From positions 23,299-87,298 of the forward strand of contig JAFSEZ010000022.1 in NCBI GenBank assembly GCA_017435505.1: a stretch of DNA of 64,000 nucleotides. Direction: 5' to 3'. Positions 1-9,289 of this stretch are shown here, in pieces. The notes under the pieces are model-generated. The model saw nothing but the letters and a program-made list of their open reading frames with translations. It was not told where the DNA came from and did no database searches. How positions within the stretch are numbered: position 1 is the stretch's first letter; each line of letters starts with the position of its first letter. The stretch comes from Akkermansia sp. (lineage in GTDB: Bacteria; Verrucomicrobiota; Verrucomicrobiia; Verrucomicrobiales; Akkermansiaceae). Made by a program: the position numbers and the translations under genes.

Positions 1-353
1 CCATGCGCAAAAGCACGGCGGGAGAACTCGCCCGGCTCAGCAGGGTAAGCCCCGGCTTGCAGCAGGCATTCTAACACACGGCGAGTCACAAGCATGCCAC
101 CGTGGCAGGAAATTTCCACCACATCTTCGCCGGTGTAGCTGGCAGGGCCTGCAAAGTAGGTGGCCACCGCCTCATCCACCACTGCGCCATCGCGATTGCG
201 CAGGCGCACCAAAGTGGCGTGGCGAGGCTGCAATTTGCGCCCGCAACAGGTGGCAGCAATAGCATGTGCCTGCGGGCCGCTCATGCGCACCACGGCAATG
301 GCACCGGTTCCCGGTGGGGTGGCCACAGCGGCTATGGTGGTGTCTTCTGTCAT
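1..353 (-). CDS. mnmE: tRNA modification GTPase MnmE, N-terminal part (cut by window edge)
   Basis: The first 117 residues are visible; the gene runs off the left edge. The protein starts MTEDTTIAAVATPPGTGAIA and continues with VVRMSGPQA and, further on, SYTGEDVVEISCHGG. These are hallmark stretches of the N-terminal tetrahydrofolate-binding domain of MnmE (TrmE). MnmE works with MnmG to modify U34 in the wobble position of certain tRNAs. The GTPase domain lies outside the window. The start is 14 nt after the stop of the glycosidase gene on the same strand, so it is probably the third gene of a purB-glycosidase-mnmE transcript. No separate promoter is visible in the 14-nt gap. Identification is firm from the motifs; only completeness cannot be judged. 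Confidence 0.93.
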   Translation of the reverse strand, partial: MTEDTTIAAVATPPGTGAIAVVRMSGPQAHAIAATCCGRKLQPRHATLVRLRNRDGAVVDEAVATYFAGPASYTGEDVVEISCHGGMLVTRRVLECLLQAGAYPAEPGEFSRRAFAH

Positions 354-367
354 GAGATAAGCCGGTA

Positions 368-2545
368 TCAGGCTAGGCGGGTGATTTCCAAGTGGCTCAC
401 CATACATTGGTTGGTGTGGCCGGCGGCGTTGGCACAGAGAGAGGTATACCGCAGGGAGAAGATGTGTACCCCGGCAGGTAGCTCCAGTTGCAGCCCGGCG
501 GTGTAATCATAATGATCCCAGTTACCCTGCTCCGTGTTATGCGGGAAAGGAACGAGGGCACCCGGTGCTCCATTGATGAATAGCTGGCGCAGGGCGCAGG
601 TATCACCATCCCGGCGGGAGGCGGTAGCATTCACATAGCAGAAGCGGATGCGGTATGTACCGGCGGCCAGGGTGATAGGCTCGTAGTCCAGGTGTGCTGT
701 GCAGGGGCGGGTATCCAGCCACGCGCGGCCATGCTCCACCTTGTATTCGGGCTGCTCGCCGATAAGAGTGGGTGCTAACAAATGGCGGGCACCGGGGCGG
801 CAATACTCCCACGGGCGGCTCAGGGCCGAGGCGTTGGTGGTGGAGGTAGCTTGCACGCGGTATTCTGTATAATAAGCCAAGCCGGGAGTCGGGGCATACA
901 GGGGATTACCCGTGGTGGAGATGGCGGTACCATTGGCATACACGCAGTAGCTGGTGGCACCGGGGACGGGTTTCCAGCTCAGCAGAGCGGGGCCGCATTC
1001 CACCCACTGCGGGGTGGGCAAATCCTCCACCGCGGCCGGATAGGCCGGGTGAGTTTCTTGCTCATCTTCAGAGGGCATAAGCTCCAACTCAATTTGCAGG
1101 CGCCCCTTCGTATCCAGCGGAATGATGGGGGAAGCAGCTTTGCCGTTGATGCGGGCGGAGCAAATATCGGTACCATAGCCGTTGATATGAACATCAAGCA
1201 CCATGTCGCGCACACGCAGGCTGGTAAGCCAGTGGCTGCCGCCGAAACTCTTGGGCACGCAGGGGGCAAACACCAGGTTGTCTCCCTCGTACTGCATGCC
1301 GAACAAGCCAAAGTAATACATGCCCAACATGCCGGCCACACTCCACAGCTGGCGGTCGGAGTTCTGAATAGTGCCGCCTGCTTCTCCGCTCACGGCCTCG
1401 AAGTTCTCCTTGTTGGTTCCGAATGCCATAGCCGCACGCAAGAGGGATGCCATCGATTGCGCTGCTCCGCGCGTGTCTTGTAATTCGGCATGCGCCAGCA
1501 AGACATAGGCCTCTACAAACGGCCAGATGGAGCGGTTGTGGTAGGCCATGCGCTCCTCTTCCTTGAAAGGTGCAAACACCGGGGTACCCCACGGGGTACG
1601 GGGAATGCTGTTCATGGCTTGGTGCGCTTGGTTGCCGGTGGCAAGGCCGGTAATGACAGAGAGCGCCGTTGCGAGGGCATCTACCCGCTCCTCCAGGCAA
1701 TGCTCGGTACGCATCATGCCATAGCTCTGCGTGGCTCGGCTCCAAAAATGCTCCTGCACATCAGCGGCTATGGCTGCGGCTTCTGCTGCCCATGGGGCAG
1801 CTTCTTTGCTGCGCCCCAGCTCGGCCAGCATGCGGGCTACGATGCGGCGACTCACATAGTGCAGCACATTGGTGCCAAATGCGTAGGATGCACCGATTTC
1901 CGCTGCATTCATCCACGCAGGATAGCTCTGCTCCCGCCAATCAATGAAAGAGGTCTCACCCGGGCGCAAATGCCCGTGACAGCTCAGCACCGCATCGTCC
2001 TGTGCCATCGTGTTCATGGCAACTTGGACACTGTATTCCAACCACTCGCGATCCCCACTCGCCAGATAATACGTCCACGCAGCAAGCACCCACGATACGC
2101 GGTCGGTCGAAACGGGCCAACCACCTCCCGTACCGGTGTCTTGCATGATGATACCGTCCTTCACGCGGGATTCCAAGCTGCGGCGGCAGGCTTCCGGTTC
2201 CAGGTAGGCGGCACCCAGTGTCACGGCATAGGCCGTGTCGCGAGTCCAGGCTGTGTGCCACGAAGCACCGGCCAGCAACAAGCCATCCGGGCTGATGTTC
2301 TGCTGCATTTCATGCGCTGCCAGGGCATACATGGCGTTGAGCACGGGGATGCTGCCACGGTAGCCGGTCTTCTCCCGCGGAACAGCTGGAATCTGCAGCT
2401 CGCGTACCTCTCCGTTGCGGGTAATGCGCAAGGTGCTGTGCCCGGGGCCCACCAACTCCGCCACCAACCCCGGTTGCTCCAAACGCAGCGAGCTGAGGCT
2501 GTATGCCTCATTCGCGTAGAGGATGTTTTCCGGGGTGGTGTTCAT
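368..2545 (-). CDS. Putative six-hairpin glycosidase with C-terminal beta-sandwich modules
   Basis: A protein of 725 residues. The N-terminal two thirds look like an (alpha/alpha)6 glycoside hydrolase: TRDTAYAV near residue 100, GGWPVSTDRVSWVLAAW, then helical repeats rich in W and Y, as in alpha-L-rhamnosidase-like and glucosidase-like enzymes. Around residues 505-590 there is a fibronectin-III-like stretch (LLSWKPVPGATSYCVYANG). The last ~110 residues look like a carbohydrate-binding beta sandwich (LAAGTYRIRFCYVN). I chose the ATG at 2545; an upstream in-frame start would extend into purB, whose stop is at 2574. No signal peptide is evident from that start, so a cytoplasmic location is possible though unusual for such a module set. 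Substrate and GH family cannot be assigned from sequence alone. Confidence 0.7.
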   Translation of the reverse strand: MNTTPENILYANEAYSLSSLRLEQPGLVAELVGPGHSTLRITRNGEVRELQIPAVPREKTGYRGSIPVLNAMYALAAHEMQQNISPDGLLLAGASWHTAWTRDTAYAVTLGAAYLEPEACRRSLESRVKDGIIMQDTGTGGGWPVSTDRVSWVLAAWTYYLASGDREWLEYSVQVAMNTMAQDDAVLSCHGHLRPGETSFIDWREQSYPAWMNAAEIGASYAFGTNVLHYVSRRIVARMLAELGRSKEAAPWAAEAAAIAADVQEHFWSRATQSYGMMRTEHCLEERVDALATALSVITGLATGNQAHQAMNSIPRTPWGTPVFAPFKEEERMAYHNRSIWPFVEAYVLLAHAELQDTRGAAQSMASLLRAAMAFGTNKENFEAVSGEAGGTIQNSDRQLWSVAGMLGMYYFGLFGMQYEGDNLVFAPCVPKSFGGSHWLTSLRVRDMVLDVHINGYGTDICSARINGKAASPIIPLDTKGRLQIELELMPSEDEQETHPAYPAAVEDLPTPQWVECGPALLSWKPVPGATSYCVYANGTAISTTGNPLYAPTPGLAYYTEYRVQATSTTNASALSRPWEYCRPGARHLLAPTLIGEQPEYKVEHGRAWLDTRPCTAHLDYEPITLAAGTYRIRFCYVNATASRRDGDTCALRQLFINGAPGALVPFPHNTEQGNWDHYDYTAGLQLELPAGVHIFSLRYTSLCANAAGHTNQCMVSHLEITRLA

Positions 2546-2573
2546 GGAGGGGAGTACTATGTTGATGCCGGCT

Positions 2574-3998
2574 TTACAGAATAGCTCCGGGCGTGTAGCC
2601 CACGCCTTCCGGGTAAATGGCCGCAATCTCGCTCACCAAGGAGACAAACCCGCTCACCTGGTCGGCAGCCATGCCGGTATCTCCGGCGTTTTCATCGTAT
2701 ATCTGCCCGATTTCCTCGCGGGAGAGAGGCAGACGCTCATCGGCACCGAGGCGGTCCAGCAAATCATTGCGGGAGATTGCACCGTTGCGCAGGTCGTTGG
2801 ATACGGATACTGCGTGCTCCTTGATGACCTCGTGCGCTTCCTCGCGCCCCATGCCGCGCTTCACCGCCGCCATCATGATGGTGGTAGTCATCAGGAAGGG
2901 CAGGTAGCGATCCAGCTCGGTGTTGATGACAGGCTCGTACACCTGCATCTGATCCAGCACGGTGATAAAGGTCTCGAACAAACCATCTGCCGCCATAAAG
3001 GCATCCGGCAGCACGCAGCGGCGCACCACGGAGCAGGACACATCGCCCTCGTTCCACTGGTCGCCCACAATGCCGCCAATCATGCTCAGATGCCCCTTGA
3101 GAATGGCGTGGAAGCCATTCACGCGCTCGCAGGAGCGGGGGTTCATCTTGTGCGGCATAGCGCTGGAACCTGTCTGCCCCTTGGCAAAGCCCTCTGTGCA
3201 GAGCTCATGCCCCACCATCAGACGCCAGGTCTTGCAGAAGCTGCTGGGGGCGCAGGAAAGCCCCACAAGGCCGGAGATGACTTCAAAATCCAGCGAGCGG
3301 GGGTATACCTGGCCCACATTGAGCCACTTGGTACCGATACCGAGATGGGCGCAGATGCGCTCCTCAAGCTCACGCACGGTTTCCGCATTTTTACCGAAGA
3401 GAGAAAGTTGATCCAACTGGGTACCCACAGCACCTTTCAGTCCACGCACGCGGTAGCGATCCATGATGCTCACCCAAGCCCAGGCCCAGTGCAGCATCTC
3501 CTCACCGAACATAGCAATGCGCTTGCCCATGGTGCTGGCCTGTGCGGCCACATTGTGGGTGCGGGCGGCCAGAGTCAGGTTCTTCCAGTTATCGGCATGC
3601 TTGGCCATGCGGTCCAGCACCGCCACAGCTTTGTCGCGGATAATCTGCATCGCGCGCCACACCTGCAACTGCTCCACATTCTCCGTCAGGTCGCGGCTGG
3701 TCATGCCCTTGTGAATGTGCTGGTGGCCTGCCAAATCGCAGAACTCCTCGATGCGGGCCTTCACATCGTGGCGAGTGATACGCTCGCGGTTGTTGATGGA
3801 TTCTATATCCACCTGCCCTTTCACGCTCTCGTATGCATCTATGGCTTCCTGGGGTATATCCAAGCCCAGATCTTTTTGCGCTTTCATTACAGCAATCCAG
3901 AACTCGCGCTCAAGCACGATGCGCCCTTCGGCAGACCAAATGGATTTCATGGCGCCGGAGGCATAGCGACCGGCCAGTACGTTGGGGATGGCGTTCAT
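2574..3998 (-). CDS. purB: Adenylosuccinate lyase
   Basis: 474 residues. The fumarase/aspartase superfamily signature SSAMPHKMNP lies near residue 280, and TSRDLTENVEQLQVWRAM and RTHNVAAQ match the adenylosuccinate lyase active-site regions. The enzyme removes fumarate from SAICAR and from adenylosuccinate in purine synthesis. Length is usual for the family. It is the first gene of a minus-strand group; the glycosidase starts 28 nt after its stop and mnmE follows. A promoter (TTGTCA-N17-TAAGGT) can be read on the minus strand in the gap upstream, giving a leader of about 65 nt, unlike the very short leaders of many neighbours. Confidence 0.95.
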   Translation of the reverse strand: MNAIPNVLAGRYASGAMKSIWSAEGRIVLEREFWIAVMKAQKDLGLDIPQEAIDAYESVKGQVDIESINNRERITRHDVKARIEEFCDLAGHQHIHKGMTSRDLTENVEQLQVWRAMQIIRDKAVAVLDRMAKHADNWKNLTLAARTHNVAAQASTMGKRIAMFGEEMLHWAWAWVSIMDRYRVRGLKGAVGTQLDQLSLFGKNAETVRELEERICAHLGIGTKWLNVGQVYPRSLDFEVISGLVGLSCAPSSFCKTWRLMVGHELCTEGFAKGQTGSSAMPHKMNPRSCERVNGFHAILKGHLSMIGGIVGDQWNEGDVSCSVVRRCVLPDAFMAADGLFETFITVLDQMQVYEPVINTELDRYLPFLMTTTIMMAAVKRGMGREEAHEVIKEHAVSVSNDLRNGAISRNDLLDRLGADERLPLSREEIGQIYDENAGDTGMAADQVSGFVSLVSEIAAIYPEGVGYTPGAIL

Positions 3999-4213
3999 AG
4001 TATGTAAGATGTGGTTCTGTGTGCCTTGCAGGTTGGCTCTCTCCTACCCGCTGCGTCACCTTACCATGATTCGCGCTCATTGACAAGCTCAAAGCCCGAC
4101 AGCCCGGAGCATTCCACATTGCTAAACCATTTGGTACAATGACAAATATACACTGATTTACCACTCACCCCCCCGGATGTACTGCGGCATACGCACACAG
4201 GCGCGGCGTACAC

Positions 4214-5173
4214 TTACTGCAAGCCCCGGCGGCGGTCAATCGCGTTGAACACCCCTGCCAGTAGGGTGCCGGTGATGCTGTGCCACACGCAGCAGATAGC
4301 TGCTGCCACGGCGGCCTCCGGCATGGCGGGGAAATGCCGGGCTGCCAACACAGTGGCCAAGCCGGCATTCTGCATGCCCACCTCAATGGAGAGGGTGCGG
4401 CGCTTGGGGCGGTTCATGCCTGCGGTGCGGCCTGCCATATATCCAAGCACATAGCCCAAGGTATTGTGCAGGAAAATGGTGAGGAAGATGAGAGCCCCGC
4501 TCGTGAAAAAGCTTGCTCCCTTAGCCGCCGTGACACCGCCCACAATGCACGCCAAGCCCAGCACAGAAAGACCGGGCATAATGCGGCATATCTCGCCATA
4601 GACCTCTTTCTTGCCAAACAGACCGTTGCACAGCGCCCCCACACCTACCGGCAAAAGGGTGACAAAGAGGATGCTGCGGAACATGCCAAGCGCATCCACT
4701 TCAATACTCTCCCCGGCCAGCCACAACACCAAAAGAGGGGTGACAAAAGGTGCAAGCAGGGTGGAAACAGTCGTCATGCCCACAGAGTAAGCCACATCCC
4801 CTTTGCAGAGAAAACTCATGATATTGCTGGAAACCCCGCCCGGGCAGCACCCCACCAAAATCAACCCGGCAGCAATGCCCCGCGGCAAATCAAAACTCTC
4901 CACCAGCAGCCAAGCCACCAGCGGCATGATGCTGTACTGTGCGCACGCCCCGATGATGATATCCACCGGTTGAGCCGCCAATACCTTAAAATCCACAGGC
5001 CGCAGCGTCATCCCCATTGTCAGCATGATGAAGCCCAACACCAGCGCCTGCACATCCCCCTGCACCCAACTGAACATGCCCGGCACAAAAAAGGCCACCA
5101 CCGCCACCCCCACCACAAAGGGTGAGGTATACTGCGCCAACCACGCACTGATGCTCTGTATCTTTTGCAACAT
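4214..5173 (-). CDS. Bile acid:sodium symporter (BASS) family transporter
   Basis: 319 residues, almost entirely hydrophobic, consistent with about ten membrane helices. Family marks are GCCPGGVSSNIMSFLCKGD followed by VAYSVGMTTVSTLLAP, and EVGMQNAGLATVLAARHF near the C-terminus; these correspond to the two broken helices that bind sodium in BASS proteins. The family moves organic anions (bile acids, pyruvate, pantothenate and others) with sodium, so the substrate here is open. It is a single gene with its own promoter, whose -10 box ends 9 nt before the ATG. Two 11-bp direct repeats (CCCCACCATTC, 5177-5187 and 5191-5201) overlap the promoter. Confidence 0.88.
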   Translation of the reverse strand: MLQKIQSISAWLAQYTSPFVVGVAVVAFFVPGMFSWVQGDVQALVLGFIMLTMGMTLRPVDFKVLAAQPVDIIIGACAQYSIMPLVAWLLVESFDLPRGIAAGLILVGCCPGGVSSNIMSFLCKGDVAYSVGMTTVSTLLAPFVTPLLVLWLAGESIEVDALGMFRSILFVTLLPVGVGALCNGLFGKKEVYGEICRIMPGLSVLGLACIVGGVTAAKGASFFTSGALIFLTIFLHNTLGYVLGYMAGRTAGMNRPKRRTLSIEVGMQNAGLATVLAARHFPAMPEAAVAAAICCVWHSITGTLLAGVFNAIDRRRGLQ

Positions 5174-5182
5174 CGCCCCACC

Positions 5183-5210
5183 ATTCTAAACCCCACCATT
5201 CAAATTGCAA
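5183..5210 (-). promoter_or_regulatory. Promoter of BASS transporter gene, near-leaderless
   Basis: On the minus strand TTGCAA (5205-5210), 16-nt spacer, TAGAAT (5183-5188), then 9 nt to the ATG at 5173. The short distance leaves no room for a Shine-Dalgarno site. Confidence 0.6.
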
Positions 5211-5325
5211 GCCGCTTTCGTGTATACCCAAGCCAAACACATCTTTGCCAATGAAAATGCCCACCGACCCGTATATGGGCGGTGGGCATAGTACGATTGG
5301 TCGTTTATTTTTGATACCAAATGAC

Positions 5326-7455
5326 TTAGCGGCGGCGGCGAACAACCAGAGCTGCCAGAGCCAATAAGCTCAGCGTTGTGGTGGTAGGCTCAGGAATTGT
5401 TGCCGTAATCTTGCCATCGGAATAGTTAATCTTGCCTGATTGCATGTTGTTGGCAGCATCCACAAAGGTCACTTGGAATCTCTGTGTGCCGGCAGATTCC
5501 GCGCCCACATTTTCAAAGAGCGTATAATCACCCGTAATCTCGGCCAAGGAATCCACCTTGAGAGTGATGCTTACCGTATCGCTCAACAGGACATCGCCGC
5601 CGTTGAGATCCAGCACAAAATCACCGCCGAAGTTGATGATACCACCGTTGAGAGTCAGAGAATCCACCGATGTATTGCCATTGATATTGATGGTGCCGGA
5701 ATCCATGGTAACACCGGCCACATCGCTGCCGGCCCCCAGTGTCAGCACACCACCATTCACCACAATTTCTTGCGTTGTTGTGCCGTAGTTGACAAATTGG
5801 CCGCTGTTCACCACAATGGCTGTGGTATCGCTTGAGATGGCGCGCAGAGCCAACGGAGCCTGTGCCCCATTGATGACACCGTAGTTGGTGAACACGCCAC
5901 CATTGATAGCGATAGAATCGGCCACAATGACAGCATCTTTTTGATTGGTCATTCCACCGCCTTGTACCTCCAAGTTCTCCACATCCATGCTGCCTTTATT
6001 GTCCACCTTGCCGGTAACCACGAGATTGGTTGCCGAGAGGCTTGCTGTTTCCTTCAATTCAAGCATACTCTTGCTGCCGGATTGCTGCACGGAATCAGCC
6101 GTCATGCTGCCATGCAGCGCAATAGTACCGCCGTTTTCCTTTTGCACAATATCGTAGGTAGCGCCCAAGTAATCTCCTTGCAGGTTGATGGAGCCGCCAC
6201 CGCTCTGGGTGATGGTACTCTTCTCTGTAGAGGCCACGCCGGCAGCATCATTGTGGTAGTTATTCAAATCAATACCCTTGATGATGTTGATTTCTCCCTT
6301 ACCGGTTTGAGTAATAGCCACAGAGGGGTTTATTTCCACCATCTTACCTTCACTTTCCAGCTCTCCTTTGGCGGGGTCATACACCACACCTTTTTCCTGT
6401 AAAACTTTTAAGACTGTCTTATAGTTGGAGTTATAGGCAGCTATGCCACCAATGTTCAACACGGCGTCATCCCCGCTTTGCACGATGGAGCTATCCCCAA
6501 AGTCAGAAAGGATATGCCAGGAATGATTCTTATCCCCTGCGGTGGAGATATTCATAGTACCACCGCTTTGGTTGATGTTCAGGCCACCCACCGAGGCTGT
6601 TTTACCGTTTACAGTCAATGTGCCTGCCGTCTGCGTGATGAGAGATTTGACGATTTCTGCACTATCTGCATCAGTGACAACTCCCGAAGAACTCTTAGGA
6701 TTCACAAAATTGATGGAACCAAAGCCGGTAAATACATGCGTATCATCCTTGCCGTTGTTGGCATCCAGTGAGTTGAGATTGAACACCGTGGTACCGCCGT
6801 TGATATTCAGAGCCTGCTTAATGCGAGCCTGTTTTGAATCGTAATCCTGGTACACAAAGAAATTGTTGCCCGATTGCACCTTGTTATGCACAGCCACTGT
6901 ACCGCTGTTCACCTCCAGAGTGTTCACAGAGAGATTCCACGTGTTCAGATTCAGCTTGTCCACCTTACCATCTGCCCCGGCTTCAAAGCCGCCTTCTACC
7001 ACCACTTTATCAGCTATCACGCCCGTGTATTCGGCTATGCTTCCCATGTTTAAAAAACCGGTTTCGGTCTTGTACTGACCGCCCAATACCACTTGAGCTT
7101 CTTCTTTGATGGTGAGTGTACCAAACTTGGCATTCTTTGTCACGTTGCCTCCGGTGGAATCTTTCCATGTGCCACCAATGCCTATAAAGCCACCTTCCTT
7201 TTTCCAAGACTGCGTGCCAAAGCTCGTGATTTTGTTGCCATTGGCATCCTTGGCACCCAGCCAATCGGCCTCCTCCCCCGTGCCGGATAATGTTAAATCT
7301 GCTCCGGTGGAAGGTGTCCAATAATTTGCAGAACTACTGGGCGCATTATCGCCACCTGTGTGCAAACCTACGTTATAATCCTCTGCATTTACAGTTTGTG
7401 CTATAGCAGCAATTACCACAAGTGCGGATAACTGTTTCGGTAAATGTAATTTCAT
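5326..7455 (-). CDS. PEP-CTERM surface protein with autotransporter-like beta-helix passenger
   Basis: 709 residues. It starts with a signal peptide (MKLHLPKQLSALVVIAAIAQ, cut probably after NAE) and ends with IPEPTTTTLSLLALAALVV followed by four arginines, a PEP-CTERM sorting tail recognised by exosortase systems. Between them are low-complexity beta-strand repeats rich in G, N, T and V (for example VNSGQFVNYGTTTQEIVVNGG), typical of right-handed beta-helix passengers. No C-terminal beta-barrel is present, so it is not a classical type V autotransporter. The signal peptide shares MKLHL with the giant at 41.7 kb and the tail is nearly identical, so they belong to one family of exported proteins. 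Its 5' leader contains a 15-bp perfect palindrome. Role unknown; surface or matrix structure is likely. Confidence 0.85.
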   Translation of the reverse strand: MKLHLPKQLSALVVIAAIAQTVNAEDYNVGLHTGGDNAPSSSANYWTPSTGADLTLSGTGEEADWLGAKDANGNKITSFGTQSWKKEGGFIGIGGTWKDSTGGNVTKNAKFGTLTIKEEAQVVLGGQYKTETGFLNMGSIAEYTGVIADKVVVEGGFEAGADGKVDKLNLNTWNLSVNTLEVNSGTVAVHNKVQSGNNFFVYQDYDSKQARIKQALNINGGTTVFNLNSLDANNGKDDTHVFTGFGSINFVNPKSSSGVVTDADSAEIVKSLITQTAGTLTVNGKTASVGGLNINQSGGTMNISTAGDKNHSWHILSDFGDSSIVQSGDDAVLNIGGIAAYNSNYKTVLKVLQEKGVVYDPAKGELESEGKMVEINPSVAITQTGKGEINIIKGIDLNNYHNDAAGVASTEKSTITQSGGGSINLQGDYLGATYDIVQKENGGTIALHGSMTADSVQQSGSKSMLELKETASLSATNLVVTGKVDNKGSMDVENLEVQGGGMTNQKDAVIVADSIAINGGVFTNYGVINGAQAPLALRAISSDTTAIVVNSGQFVNYGTTTQEIVVNGGVLTLGAGSDVAGVTMDSGTININGNTSVDSLTLNGGIINFGGDFVLDLNGGDVLLSDTVSITLKVDSLAEITGDYTLFENVGAESAGTQRFQVTFVDAANNMQSGKINYSDGKITATIPEPTTTTLSLLALAALVVRRRR

Positions 7456-7487
7456 GTGCTTCTCGTTGTTGATTATTTTGGCGCGCA

Positions 7488-7520
7488 GCTGTATATCGCA
7501 TTTCTAATGCGATATACAGC
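7488..7520. repeat. Perfect 15-bp inverted repeat in leader of PEP-CTERM gene
   Basis: Arms GCTGTATATCGCATT (7488-7502) and its exact complement (7506-7520) with a 3-nt loop. It lies 33-65 nt upstream of the start codon at 7455, so it could be a hairpin in the mRNA leader or a dimeric operator. A related, opposite-facing copy is at 7633-7661. Confidence 0.85.
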
Positions 7521-7632
7521 TTCCATGTTAAGAATAAACGGATTAGGATATATTTTTCGCCAAATGTTAGATGTAAGATTGTTAAATATGATCTTGTTAA
7601 CGTATAAAAAATCAAAAATTTATAAATTTTAG

Positions 7633-7661
7633 GCTGTACATCGCATTAGAAATGCGATGCA
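7633..7661. repeat. Second, degenerate copy of the palindrome
   Basis: CATCGCATT (7639-7647), AGA, AATGCGATG (7651-7659): a 9-bp perfect core preceded by GCTGTA as in the first copy. The loop is AGA instead of TCT, meaning the element is present in the other orientation. The rest of the 7456-7800 gap is AT-rich with no reading frame I believe. Confidence 0.75.
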
Positions 7662-7764
7662 GGGTTCAGTAATCATCCATGAAGCTGATGAACAACAATC
7701 TACGCCAAGGCGGGACAAAAGCGGCGTTATTGAAGGGATGAGTACGGAAGACAACGCTTTAGGC

Positions 7765-7794
7765 TTGCCAGCAGCATGAAACATCAGGTAGACT
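7765..7794 (+). promoter_or_regulatory. Promoter of membrane protein gene at 7801, leaderless
   Basis: TTGCCA (7765-7770), 18-nt spacer, TAGACT (7789-7794), then 6 nt to the ATG at 7801. Confidence 0.5.
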
Positions 7795-7800
7795 AGGGGT

Positions 7801-9249
7801 ATGCGCAAGGTGTTGAACGCAGCTACACTGCTCTACTTGCTGGTACCCAACTTACTGTTTTTAGCGGGATGGGTGCAGCCTGTTGTTGCCGGCGTGGCAG
7901 GAATGCTGCTGGTGGTAGCCGCGTGGTATATAGGGAAACATGCAGCCGGCGAGATGCCGCCTTGGCGCAGAAAAGATATGCTTGGGGTGGCGTTATTGGC
8001 CTTGTTATGTTTGGGGTGGGTGGAATCGATCGGACTGAATGGCCACGTCATCCAGCACAACGATTTTATTGTACGCAATGCCATCTATGATACATTGGTG
8101 CGGGAGAGCTGGCCCATCGCCGGGGCCGGTGAGACATATTTCAGCTATTATCTGGCCTTTTGGTTGGTTCCGGCAGGACTCAGCAAGTTGATACCGAGCA
8201 TCCATGCGGCGCATTGGCTGTATATGTGGGCTTACTTAGGGGTGCTGCTGGCCATGCTGCAACTGTATGTGAGATGGCGGTGGCGCGCAGTGTTGTTTTT
8301 GGTGTTGCTGGTGCTCGTGGGAGATGTGTCCATCTGGTACCGGCACTATGCTATCCCGCTGGCCACCAAATTAAGCGGTGCAGAAAGCCCCTGCACCCAA
8401 TGGCTTTTGGAGCACGAGGTATGGTTCTCTTTTCCCTACACGGATAGCTGGACCCACCTGCGCAACATGTTCAACCACATCATCCCCACCTGGGTACTGC
8501 TTGGTCTGCTGATAGCGCGTAGCCTGCGTCCCCGCGATGAATTGTACGCAGCAGCCATGTTGCCCATCTGCTCCCCCATGGCGGCATTGGCCACCCTACC
8601 TCTGCTGGCATGTCGGCTTCTGCCCCGCCTACGGCAAGAGGGATGGGGGCTTCTGTGCAACACACCTACTGCCATTGCATGTTTATACTTGCCCCTGCCC
8701 TTGCTTTATCTGGCCGCCAATGAAGGCAGCAACATCTTTTTCAGTCCGACTGGCATTGGCAACACAAGCTATGCTGCCATCAGTAGTGGCGGTTGGCTGT
8801 TGGTGTATGCCATAGCAGCCGCCAGCATACTGATACCGGCGTGCATCCTCCTGCCCCGCTCATATCGCCATACAGGTTTATTTTATTGTGTGTGTGTACT
8901 GGCATGTTTATTCCCCCTCATCTGGGTGGGTACGCGCCACAATGAACTGGCAATGAAAGGCAGCGGTGTAATGTGGTTTTGCCTGGTGTGGCTCTACACG
9001 CACGCCATTTGGCACACCGGGCGGCAATACGCAAGACGCTGGGTCTTTTTTCTACTCATATCCGCCCCTATGGCGGGCGTATGTTTGGTGGGTGTGTGCA
9101 TCAAATCCTGGAGCCGCGAGCCCTCGGCCGTGCAAGAACACATTTGCGGAGAATGGCAGGGACACCTCAACCACCCACATGACCCTCTCTACCACTCCTT
9201 CCGCTCCCGCCAACCCACCACCCTTCTTTTTCGCTCCCCCGGCAAGTGA
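7801..9249 (+). CDS. Polytopic membrane protein of unknown function (paralogue of 23443-25005)
   Basis: 482 residues with about ten to twelve hydrophobic segments. I do not recognise a named family. It is clearly homologous to the protein at 23443-25005: both have PNLLFLxGWVQ near the N-terminus, VVRN or IVRN followed by xIYxTLVRxxWP, YYxAxW and LSK around residues 100-130, WVGxxxNEL with KGS in the C-terminal third, and EWxGHLNHP near the end. An acidic, aromatic-rich loop after the third or fourth helix and the overall layout resemble GT-C-type lipid-linked sugar transferases, but that is only a guess from topology. Single gene with its own short-leader promoter. Confidence 0.75.
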   Translation: MRKVLNAATLLYLLVPNLLFLAGWVQPVVAGVAGMLLVVAAWYIGKHAAGEMPPWRRKDMLGVALLALLCLGWVESIGLNGHVIQHNDFIVRNAIYDTLVRESWPIAGAGETYFSYYLAFWLVPAGLSKLIPSIHAAHWLYMWAYLGVLLAMLQLYVRWRWRAVLFLVLLVLVGDVSIWYRHYAIPLATKLSGAESPCTQWLLEHEVWFSFPYTDSWTHLRNMFNHIIPTWVLLGLLIARSLRPRDELYAAAMLPICSPMAALATLPLLACRLLPRLRQEGWGLLCNTPTAIACLYLPLPLLYLAANEGSNIFFSPTGIGNTSYAAISSGGWLLVYAIAAASILIPACILLPRSYRHTGLFYCVCVLACLFPLIWVGTRHNELAMKGSGVMWFCLVWLYTHAIWHTGRQYARRWVFFLLISAPMAGVCLVGVCIKSWSREPSAVQEHICGEWQGHLNHPHDPLYHSFRSRQPTTLLFRSPGK

Positions 9250-9289
9250 AGCGCACCCGTTTGAAGCGATTATTGCCGGCGGTGGGAGT

